Made by a program: the position numbers and the translations under genes. 64,000 nucleotides of DNA from positions 71,373,152 through 71,437,151 of the forward strand of contig OX465583.1 in NCBI GenBank assembly GCA_950022655.1, given 5' to 3'. Positions 55,661 through 64,000 of the stretch are shown piece by piece. The first letter of the stretch is position 1. The number at the start of each line of letters is the position of its first letter. This DNA comes from Alentia gelatinosa. Lineage: Eukaryota; Annelida; Polychaeta; Phyllodocida; Polynoidae. The notes under the pieces are model-generated. The model saw only the letters and a program-made list of their open reading frames with translations. It was not told where the DNA came from and searched no databases.

Positions 55661-55759
55661 CTTGCTCAGGTCTTTGATTATAGACATTCATGATTAAACA
55701 AAATTATGATAAAGTATGCTGTAGTGTGACTGGTCCAGGAATCAAAGGAAATCGAGGAG

Positions 55760-56360
55760 AGGGGGGGTGGGTTAGGTGGAGGGATACAGGGACTGGGGCC
55801 AGTATCACAGTGAGGAGGGGTGGTGTAGGTGGAGGGATACAGGGACTGAGGCCAGTATCACAGTAAGGAGGGGTGGTGTAGGTGGAGGGATACAGGGACT
55901 GGGGTCTGTATCACTGTGAGGAGGGATGGGGTAGGTGGAGGGGTACAGGGACTGAAGCCTGTATCATGGTGAGGAGGGATGGGGTAGGTGGAGGGGTACA
56001 GGGACTGAGGTCTGTATCATGGTGAGGAGGGGTGGTGTAGGTGGAGGGATACAGGGACTGGGGTCTGTATCAATGTGAGGAGGGGTCGGGTAGGTGGAGG
56101 GGTACAGGGACTGGAGCCTGTATCACTGTGAGGAGGGGTCGGGTAGGTGGAGGGGTACAGGGACTGAAGCTTGTATCACGGTGAGGAGGGGTTGGGTAGG
56201 TGGAGGGGTACAGGGACTGGAGCCTGTATCACTGTGAGGAGGGGTCGGGTAGGTGGAGGGGTACAGGGACTGGGGTCTGTATCATGGTGAGGAGGGGTGG
56301 TGTAGGTGGAGGGATACAGGGACTGGGGCCAGTATCACAGTGAGGAGGGGTGGGGTAGGT
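55760..56360. repeat. 53-bp minisatellite, about 12 units
   Basis: TAGGTGGAGGGATACAGGGA recurs at 55773, 55826 and 55879 (53-bp steps) and onward. Two unit variants alternate irregularly (GATACAGGGACTGGGGCC; GGTACAGGGACTGAAGCC). It resumes at 56500-56575 after an insertion. The opposite strand of the same unit forms 63735-64000. Confidence 0.92.
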
Positions 56361-56364
56361 GGAG

Positions 56365-56500
56365 GGGATACTATCATGAAACATGGTGTTTAGATTTTAT
56401 CATATGTTACCAGTGGCATATGAATATTTTATGGCATAACCGTGGCATACAGTCACACCATGTTAAGTCTATGGAGATTTATATGCGGGGTAGGATAAAG
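56365..56500 (-). mobile_element. TATCCTACCCC family fragment inserted in the minisatellite
   Basis: Contains CAGTGGCATATG, GCATAACCGTGGCATAC and GCGGGGTAGGATAAAGGG, the hallmarks of the 63139-63285 element, and interrupts the 53-bp array. Confidence 0.55.
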
Positions 56501-56579
56501 GGACCGAAGCCTGTATCAGGGTGAGGAGGGGTGGGGTAGGTGGAGGCATACAGGGACTGGGGCCAGTCTAGGCTCTCAG

Positions 56580-57250
56580 GCAAACCCTCTATAACCCTCC
56601 TCCCTTCCAATCTCCCACTGCTGATATAGGTGATACAACCCAGCGCCAGCATAACGCAACTCTCAGATAAATATGGGCCTTTTATGTTTATATCAGTGCA
56701 AGCGAAGGAAGTGTGATCGGCCTCACTGGCTTTCCAGCCATGATTTTAAGACTCCCTGAAGCAGCATTTTTATTAGGCAGCTTCTGATAAAGGTTGAATC
56801 CATAGGGACCAATAAAATATGTCTACGTGTAGGCAATTGCTGTTTCGCTTTAGATAGTTTTCCCATAGATATCTTTCCTATAGATGTAATTTTCCGTTCT
56901 CTTGAGAAATCTGGAAACGATTAAGTCATGACAAAATACGCTTGTCAATTTTCACTTAATTGACAAATTTCCTTTGTTTTTGCTTGAAACATTTCAGAAT
57001 TTATAGCTCGGAAGAAGACTCTAAAAAGGCAAAAGATGGGTGAAATGGCAATTTTCTTCTCGATATTCTCATCGATAAAAGTCTTTTCTTTCCAAATTTA
57101 TTATGTCAGATCAGGTGGCCCGGGAAAAACACGAATAATGTAAAACATTCGCCTCATGCAATAAATCTGCATCGGAATGCAATTTACAGTCAGAGGCTTG
57201 TGTTGAGATGGACACGTGAAGCAACATGGACTGAATCTTCTGAGTCTTTT
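56580..57250. other. unique AT-rich stretch, nothing coding seen
   Basis: No repeat family recognised. Part of it (57100-57190, CAGGTGGCCCGGGAAAAACA and GCAATAAATCTGCATCGGAA) has the look of conserved non-coding DNA, but this is only an impression. Confidence 0.3.
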
Positions 57251-57251
57251 A

Positions 57252-57634
57252 AGTCAATGCACATCTACTGATTTCAGAACATTAATGTACCTTTGCTGAC
57301 GACTAAGCAACAGTACTTTGTCTCAGGCGAGGCATCCTAACAGAGTCACCCCTAGTCGGTAGATGTGGGGTGGCTAGGCAAGGGTCAGCCAATGATTAGT
57401 GAAAACCCACCTACTTGAGATGTTTTCTAGTTGCCGACGAGTTGCCGGTCAATATTCCTAAATCCCTCACCAAAATTCTATCAACATGTTGATAAATCCA
57501 GCCGGTGACAACCGAACATTGGAAATACCCCCGTTCAGGTTACATAATTTGCCTGCAACAAGGTCCCCGACAGCTATACGTTTTGGAAATGTATCAATCA
57601 ACCCCGAATAGGTAGATGTGCATTGGACTTGAGC
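57252..57634. mobile_element. AATGCMCATCTACCGATT family, copy
   Basis: AAGTCAATGCACATCTACTG at the left, GGTAGATGTGCATTGGACTT at the right, with CGGTAGATGTGGGGTGGCTA and CAACATGTTGATAAATCCAG inside. Confidence 0.7.
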
Positions 57635-57761
57635 TAAGACCACCACCATAGTGAATAGTCATGATCTGACAACTCCTAGCATTTGCTCTGGAGACTGAAA
57701 GCCTATAGCATGACCAACATCCACCATCCACATACATGGATGTTTTTAGTTCTCCTGAAAG

Positions 57762-57908
57762 CACATTTCCGTTGATCATCACCGATATACAGTATGGTAC
57801 CAACGACATACCTTTAGCACTGCCGATGGAAAATGGAAATGACCTATTAGGAGAACTCAAAAAGTCTACATAACTTTCGTCAGCGAAAGGAAACGGGCCT
57901 TATTTGAA
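57762..57908. mobile_element. GGCCC-TTTCCATTGG family, diverged copy
   Basis: CACATTTCCGTTGATCATCA, GATATACAGTATGGTACCAA and AAAGGAAACGGGCCTTA. Confidence 0.5.
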
Positions 57909-58280
57909 GCAGAAATCGTGATGGTTCCACCTGCATGGGTGTGCAAGAACGGTCTAAAGAGACACAATTTCAACAGGATCTGCTTGGAGTTTCTCCCCCA
58001 CATAGCGACAGACTTAACGAGACTGAAATGTCATGAGAGTGAGATTCTCGTGTGCCGAAAAACCTTAACCTTTTTGTAGCTATGATACCTAGAACCATAC
58101 ACTTTCTCTCCTATCATATATTTTTCGCCATGTTGAAAACAAGATTTAACTCTGTGGTTTTCTGACATCCTTACCCCATGTCGATCCTCTGACAGCCTCC
58201 GCCGTTGTACAATGGCACATAGTCCGCTGGTCCCTAAATCACGCTGAAATTCCACATTGAATCCTCTGAGTCGTTTTAAG

Positions 58281-58480
58281 TTAATGCACATCTACTGATT
58301 TCGGAATATTGATGTACCTTTGTTGACAACTTAGGAACAGTACTTTGTCTCAGGCGAGTCTAACAGAGTCAGCCCTAGTCGGTAGATGTGGGGCAGCAAG
58401 GAAAAGGGTCAGCCAACGATTAGTAACCCCCCCCCCCCCCCCACCCACCACCCACCACCTTTGAGATGTTATTTTGTCGC
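58281..58480. mobile_element. AATGCMCATCTACCGATT family, truncated copy with poly-C
   Basis: Same left half as 57252 (GTTAATGCACATCTACTGAT, CAGCCCTAGTCGGTAGATG), then a pure C run at 58427-58442 and truncation. Confidence 0.65.
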
Positions 58481-58896
58481 CGACATTATATTGAAGTTGT
58501 GACAGTTTCACCTGTATGTGGGAGGGGGGTTTCGATCCCTGATGATTCTGAGGGATGCAGAATCGACCAGCAATCGTTCATGTTCACCCCCTGATGACAG
58601 GATGTCAGTGTGACTGGCGGGTCAGCTGGATCTCTGGTCAGGAAGTTTCGATCCTGCCAGTCATGGCTGACATCTGTACTGACCTTCTGCCTACAGCCAT
58701 GTGAGATCTTCACAAGCAGTTGGGAAAAGGTCACATGAAATCATAATTCTCATGTCACTTTACAGATTAGTGGGAATAAGGATATTTATGTTGGGGGGTA
58801 TGAATAAAATTGATGAATATTCGGTCTGTGTCTCCGTTCACCATCGAGTTTGGAGCGCGTAGTAATGGGCTAGAAAGAACAGTTCCTGCAACTTTC

Positions 58897-59197
58897 CAGG
58901 GACCTGTTTCACTAGTTTCGTGACATGTCTAGATGGCGTCTGTGACACCATACGGACAGATCACAAGATTGCAGTAGATGACACACGGATATTCACTCAC
59001 TTCTCGTAGGAATTAAGCAATGACACTTTAATACGAGTAGGGGATACATAATCTATAATCGTTCCAAATATGAAGAAGATTGGCCACTTCGATCTTCTGA
59101 TATTTGCTAGTCTTTTTTCACTGTTGCTTGCACTGTTGGTGCCGCTGTTGATGTCTGTCTAGGCCTAATATCACGAGACTACTGAAACAGGTCCCTG
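58897..59197. mobile_element. CAGGGACCTGTTTCA family, copy 3
   Basis: CAGGGACCTGTTTCACTAGT and ACTACTGAAACAGGTCCCTG ends, with GACATGTCTAGATGGCGTCT subterminally. 301 bp. Confidence 0.7.
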
Positions 59198-59559
59198 GTC
59201 TCCCATTCACCAGGGACACTTAAATGGGACAGGGCCAAAAAAAAGCTAAAAGAAAAAAAAAACATGTGAAAATGTGGGGCATAGTAGTAAAGGGCAGGTC
59301 GCCCATTCACCAGGGACTCCTGACATTGATAGACTGCTATCCCCAAGTGGTAACTTCAAAAACCAGGATTTGTGTCCACAGTGTGTAGATGTTGACCCCT
59401 CTGTGTCACCCCTCCACCCGTATCTCCCCTCCCACCCCCTCGTCCCCCGCCTCGTACCAATGACAACACTCCTTATCTCCTCTGCTGAGACGTTTACCGT
59501 TCTACTGAATGTTTTCTCATCGTTATCATTTGATCGGAAAACGTCTGCCAATGAAGGCT

Positions 59560-60345
59560 TATGTGGTGTTTACACTAGACGCTTAAAAACGTGGCCACTG
59601 TAGATCGTACCAATCAATGACAGCGTTCCTTAACTCCTCTGATGAGACACGTTCTGTACCACTGGCGTTTACACTAGACAATTGGAGACGTTGCGACTGT
59701 AGATCATCTAGCCGCTAGTCGTCAGGTGGTGCTCTAGCCTGGAGTTTATACTAGACGACTAAAACTTGATGACTATAGATCGTCTAGCCAATAGTCATCA
59801 GGTGGTGCCCTAACCCGGTGTTTACACTAGATTGCTAAAACTTGATGACTATAGATCGTCTAGCCAATAGTCATCAGGTGGTGCCCTAACCCAGTGTTTA
59901 CACTAGATTACTAAAACTTGATGACTTAAGATCGTCTAGCCAATAGTCATCAGGTGGTGCCCTAACCTGGCGTTTACAATAGACTACTTAAACTTGACAA
60001 CTGTAGATCATCTAGCCAATAGTCGTCAGGTGGTGCTCTAACCCGGCGTTTGCATTTTTTATAGAAGTACAGAACACATGGCTAAAGTACTGGTAAATGT
60101 ATGTATTAACCAATAGAAGATGGTAGGCAAAAAGGGTACAGTAAAGAATCGTGATCGCTCATATAATCGCCAGATGGTGCCAAATTGTGTAATCAGACGT
60201 AATGAGATGTAATTGGACGATCTGCACTCGTCACAGGCTTAGCATCTACATTAGACGATTTCCAGCTCTTTACGGCCGAAAGTCGTCAGGTGGTGCAAAA
60301 TTCAAGAATCGCCGCCCATAATCGTCTAGTATAAACGCCTGGTAA
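59560..60345. mobile_element. GGCGTTTACACTAGACGA element with internal 77-bp tandem array
   Basis: The left end GTGGTGTTTACACTAGACGC and the right end ATCGTCTAGTATAAACGCCT frame the region. From 59664 to about 60050 it is five 76-77-bp units (starts 59664, 59741, 59817, 59893, 59969), the same unit as at 20917-21220. The part at 60150-60330 is the reverse subterminal region of the 380-bp element. Confidence 0.75.
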
Positions 60346-60602
60346 GCGTAGAATTGTTATGGTTTGATCTAATTCGAATCATATCAGATGTTTTCTTCAA
60401 TCCAGGCAACAGTACACGATTCTTCATGTCGCAGACCTAATATATGAGGTCTAAACCCTAATTTGATATCATCCTACATTGTATTTACGATTTTAATAAT
60501 CAATTATTTCTCATAAATGGTGAGAGAGTCATCGGAAACCAAGGTAATGATCCTGAAGTATTTTGCTACTGGGGAATATATCATTAAAAATCTATAGCAG
60601 AT

Positions 60603-60800
60603 AAGGCCCTTTTCCATTGGCCGACAAAAACGGTGTACATTTTCTGTGTAATCCTAATAGCCTATTTACTTTTTGCGTCAGCAGTGCTAAAGGTCCGTCG
60701 GTGGTTCCTGACTGCATATCGGGGAGACCCAATGTAAATAGGCTATCAGGAGAACACAAAAAATCTACACCATTTTCATCGGCCAATGGAAAAGGGCCTT
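60603..60800. mobile_element. GGCCC-TTTCCATTGG family, complete Harbinger-like MITE
   Basis: AAGGCCCTTTTCCATTGGCC at the left, GGCCAATGGAAAAGGGCCTT at the right; complementarity continues imperfectly for about 60 bp into the element. Centre GTCCGTCGGTGGTTCCTGAC. It yields mirrored ORFs (MADENGVDFL / MADKNGVHFL) on both strands, which are artefacts. Confidence 0.7.
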
Positions 60801-60879
60801 AACCGACGAAGTGACACCCCAAGTTTTGGTCCTGTCAATGAATAACAACCATAATGCAATGCGGGAGGCCCAGAAGGAG

Positions 60880-61090
60880 GCTCCTCTTACGGCTAACAGG
60901 AAACAGGAAAAACAGGTTAAGCGCAAATGAAAGCAGAATTATTAGCGTATTTCTCATTATCTTAATGAGTGGCTAATTAGGGGTGGTATGGGTTACAACT
61001 GACATCCGATGGAAACAAAGTGGGCGATAATTAGTGATTTTTACCCAAACAATGAGACTGAATAATGAAACGTCTCCTATAGACGGCCGC
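60880..61090. promoter_or_regulatory. TAAT-rich unique stretch, possible enhancer
   Basis: GAATTATTAGCG, CTTAATGAGTGGCTAATTAG, GATAATTAGTGA and CAATGAG/AATAATGAA words in non-repetitive DNA between two MITEs. Homeodomain and SOX-type sites in tight spacing. Confidence 0.25.
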
Positions 61091-61235
61091 TATGCCGAAA
61101 CCAATCAGGAATTTATGGGTAACCCGACATTTATGGTAACCCGAGTATGACTTCTGAAGGGTGATTGATATTACATCGCCCTGCGGGTGACTAGATTCTG
61201 ACCTAGCAAATGGAATGCAAATAAGAATGTTGGTG

Positions 61236-61345
61236 CCTCATCCGGCGTTTACACTTGACGATTATAGGCGATGATTCTAACGATTTTCACCAATGAAATG
61301 CTAGAAATCGTCTGGTGTAAATGCCAAGTGCGTGGCAACGACAGG
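61236..61345 (+). mobile_element. fragment of the GGCGTTTACACTAGACGA family
   Basis: CCGGCGTTTACACTTGACGA then GAAATCGTCTGGTGTAAATGCC, the same as the first 100 bp of 30710. Confidence 0.55.
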
Positions 61346-61650
61346 GCATCTGATTATAGGTCCGTTTCCGTCGGCCGATTTCCCGTCACCGATCTACAGT
61401 CAGGAACCACCGACGGACTTTTGGCACTGCTGACCCAAAATTGGTCAACAGAAACGACCCAGCTCGTGAAATGACCCACGACTTTGCTTAGATTATGCAA
61501 TGTGGCACCACCCACCACTGAGTGAAAGCTTTGTCACTGATTGAAATCTAAAACCCTCACCGATTTTTCCAGTCAGTTGCACCACCGACAAACTTTCTGT
61601 GTAACTAATAAAATCTACACACGTTTCGTCGGCCAATGGAAACAGGTCTT

Positions 61651-62060
61651 TATCCTACCCCTAATAAAAAGCCGCCATAGACTTAACATAGGCAAATTTT
61701 ATGTGGCATGCTGTGACATAAAGTGTTTTTTATGCCACTAGAGTAATAAAAAAATTGACCAATCAGAGACCAGGATGTCAGCTACTACGTAAAAAGTTCT
61801 GGTTGGACTCAAAATGCCCATTTAGATGTTGCTAGCATGATACAGAATAATCGAAAAATAGAACTCACACCTGAAGTGTAGAGACGGGGTAGGATAAATA
61901 CAGAACCGAACTCGAGTTAGCCTGATTAGTTTTCAAGCCACTCTGGTCAGGTCTGCTACTCACTACACTCGGCTATCACCTCGTGTAGTAATACACGACC
62001 TGTCCGTCGTGGCATAAAAACTAATCAGGCTAACTCTCGTTCAGTTCTATTTAATTAGTC
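61651..62060. mobile_element. composite TATCCTACCCC element plus foldback, copy
   Basis: TATCCTACCCCTAATAAAAA (61651) and GGGGTAGGATA (61886-61896) bound the first part. The foldback arms are CTCGAGTTAGCCTGATTAGT (about 61910) and ACTAATCAGGCTAACTCTCG (about 62018), with loop CGGCTATCACCTCGTGTAGT and AATACACGACC. Confidence 0.65.
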
Positions 62061-62703
62061 AGATTACGCAAGTTGGCACCAAACTGGCGAATGCGAACTA
62101 CCTTAAGAGAATCATGCCGTGATTCGACAATTTATTTCACCCTTGGTGTCTCTGTCCTCAAGGCTTAATGTTCAAACTCTATGTAAAAAGACGACTGTGG
62201 CCAAAACCTGTTGGCTTCTTATTTTATTTTACACTATCCTTGGGCCTAAGTCATTGTTGAACTCCCCTTGAAAGAACTGTTTGTTTTCTTGCTTGTATAT
62301 AGAATAAGGAATTATTTTCTGCAGAGAACTAGACCCCATGGTTCTGGTTCTTTGTTTTCTGTAACCCATGCACTTGCACCCAGTCAATTAGCCATTTCTG
62401 CATCTGCCTGTCAAAGATATGTATATATCAATATAGGACGAGGCTAGATTTGGGTCTGTTCATGTTATGCAGCAACCGCGGAATGGGTGACAGTTTGAGC
62501 TGTAACGCATTTTATAGTCAAGTACCATGTGACCCCTTTCGGCCAATCAGAGCGCTGTCTTCATTGCGTTGACAGCGGTTTGTTATTGTTTACGTAGGGT
62601 TTCGAATCCCTGTTGGCAACAGTGTCAACAAGTTGTTTGTGACCCTAAAGAGGTAGAAAAACTCAATGTTGGGGGGGAAAAAATACATATATTTATATAT
62701 ATA

Positions 62704-62790
62704 CAGTAGAACCCCACCCAACGGACACCCCGCGTAAGCGGCAACCCCGCGTTAACGGACACCTTTGCTCGGAACAGTTCCCTCTATTAT
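62704..62790 (+). mobile_element. pogo/Tigger-like (Tc1-mariner) fragment
   Basis: TA followed by CAGTAGAACCCCACCCAACG, then two further ACGGACACC repeats. This is the typical terminal region of pogo-group MITEs. It breaks off into (TA)n; the other end is missing. Confidence 0.5.
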
Positions 62791-63138
62791 ATATATATAT
62801 ATACGTCCTGACAGCGATTGTCAGGATCACTAATAAGAAGAGGCCTATGTGTGATCTATTGTTTCATATTTCTCCTGACGATTGACTATTGCTTCTGACA
62901 CGCGGAATCTTCGGTGGGAGATACCACTATGAATCTCAAATACACGCCATACTTCTGTGGGCGATTCCTGACATCGCTGCGTTTCTTGCTTGGTGTGACC
63001 ACGACAGCACTCTCAATAAACCGCCTGCCCGTCCTGCAGATATAAACTGATGAGTAGACTGGCTGCAGTCCCTGTCTCCTATACCTACCCCTACACCTAC
63101 CCCACACCTCCTCACCGAGATACTGGCTTCAGTCCCTT

Positions 63139-63730
63139 TATCCTACCCCTAATATAAAATCCCATAGGCTTAACATTGAGTTTCCGTATGCCACGCTGAC
63201 TGGTATACGGAGTTTTATATGCCACTAGTGGCATACATAATTGTTGTTACGTAATATTACTAAATTGAGGAGATGGGGTAGGATAAAATCAAAACTTGAT
63301 TTGTTTTAATTTTGGCCACCGCATGACACTCCTAGAGTTTTGGCTCCGGGCTTCGCCTCATGAAATCACTCTGCCAAAGTCCAGTCGTGGCATACGGTGG
63401 CCAAGATTACAACTCATCCAGTTTTACGATATTATCCCACCCCTATATAGGCTTAACATTGGGTTTCTGTATGCCACGCTGACTGGCATACAGAGTTTTA
63501 TATGCCACTAGTGGCATACAGCATTGTTATTACGTAATCTTCCAAAATCGAGGGGATAGGGTAGGATAAAATCAAAACCTGATTCGTTTTAACCTTGGCC
63601 ACCGCATTCCACTCCTGAAGTTTTGGCTCCGGACTTCACTCGGCTTCGCCTCATGAAGTCACTTTGCCAAACTCCAGTCGTGGAATACGGTGGCCAAGAT
63701 TAAACCTCATCCAGTTTTACGATAGTATCC
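63139..63730. mobile_element. two tandem TATCCTACCCC elements with foldbacks
   Basis: First unit 63139-63430 (TATCCTACCCCTAATATAAA; GGGGTAGGATA ends 63285; then foldback GTGGCATACGGTGGCCAAGA). Second unit 63433-63730 with the same order. Each has the GCCACTAGTGGCATAC centre. They differ from each other by scattered substitutions and a CTCGGCTTCGCCTCATGAAG insertion. Confidence 0.7.
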
Positions 63731-63734
63731 TATA

Positions 63735-64000
63735 CCTACCCCTACACCTACGCCATCCCTCATACTCGGTCCCTGTCTCCTATACCAACCCCTCCACCTA
63801 CCTCGCCCCTCCTCACCAGAACTCTGTCCCTGTCCCCTATACCTACCCCTCCACCTACCCCACCCCTCCTTAGACAGGCTTCAGTCCCTATCTCCAATGC
63901 CTATCCCTCCACCTACCCCACCCCTCCTCACCAGGCCTCAGTCCCTGTCTCCTATACCTACCCCTCCACCTACTCCACCCCTCCTCGCTGGGATACACCA
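63735..64000. repeat. minisatellite, reverse of the 55.8-kb array, runs off the window
   Basis: CCTATACCTACCCCTCCACC and CAGTCCCTGTCTCC repeat at roughly 55-60 bp to the last base. Shorter traces at 63060-63140. Confidence 0.85.

Noticed and set aside
60592..60802. Two mirrored ORFs, MADENG (-) and MADKNG (+)
   Set aside because: They come from the two arms of one palindromic MITE.

Overview
This is eukaryotic nuclear DNA, almost certainly from an invertebrate animal. Possible spliced exons sit in long introns, there are no bacterial-style operons, animal-type promoter motifs are visible (RFX X-box-like, NRF1-like, ZNF143-like, YY1-like, CRE), and the window holds a DIRS-order retrotransposon, a decayed LINE, a tRNA-derived SINE and very many short inverted-repeat elements. 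The repeat mix would suit a mollusc, brachiopod, amphioxus or similar marine animal, but I cannot name the species from sequence alone. No complete host gene is present.

Host-gene evidence comes as isolated exons and promoters. A + strand gene appears to end at 8543-8698 (terminal exon, acidic Tyr-rich C-terminus), with a possible poly(A) signal near 9598. A - strand gene ends at 17530-17732 (terminal coding exon, 66 codons, coiled coil); this is the strongest host exon. Weaker + strand candidates are a 63-nt exon at 28570-28632, a first coding exon at 42865-43005 and a 46-nt exon at 4830-4875. Promoter-like islands lie at 24.68-24.95 kb, 42.82-43.01 kb, 52.45-52.63 kb (a cluster of CRE/ATF sites) and 53.82-53.96 kb (X-box, E-box, CCAAT, CTCF-like).

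The best-preserved protein-coding block is a GC-rich DIRS-order retrotransposon at about 34.65-39.3 kb: a Gag-like ORF with a Cys/His knuckle, reverse transcriptase (YLDD), RNase H and an overlapping tyrosine recombinase with its full R-H-R-W-Y set. No methyltransferase is visible, which points to an Ngaro- or PAT-like element rather than DIRS1. It is dead: an in-frame TAG interrupts RT and a frame-shifting deletion has removed the end of RT.

Most of the rest is a mosaic of inverted-repeat (MITE/foldback) families with several copies each: (i) a 1-kb element with 25-bp terminal inverted repeats (TIRs) at 47908-48941, plus a truncated relative beside the DIRS element and a 293-bp deletion derivative at 706-998; it carries a 149-codon frame broken differently in its two copies; (ii) a ~500-bp family with ends TAAAGGCATATCGGAC; (iii) a family starting GGCGTTTACACTAGACGA, from which 57-bp and 77-bp tandem arrays have grown; (iv) Harbinger-like elements with GGCCC..TTTCCATTGG ends; (v) CAGGGACCTGTTTCA elements; (vi) long hairpins. 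Several are nested, so relative insertion order can be read. Tandem minisatellites occur at 25.1-26.2, 28.8-29.2, 51.9-52.3, 55.8-56.6 and 63.7-64.0 kb, where the window ends inside an array.

All boundaries and identities were judged by eye; no alignment or database search was run.
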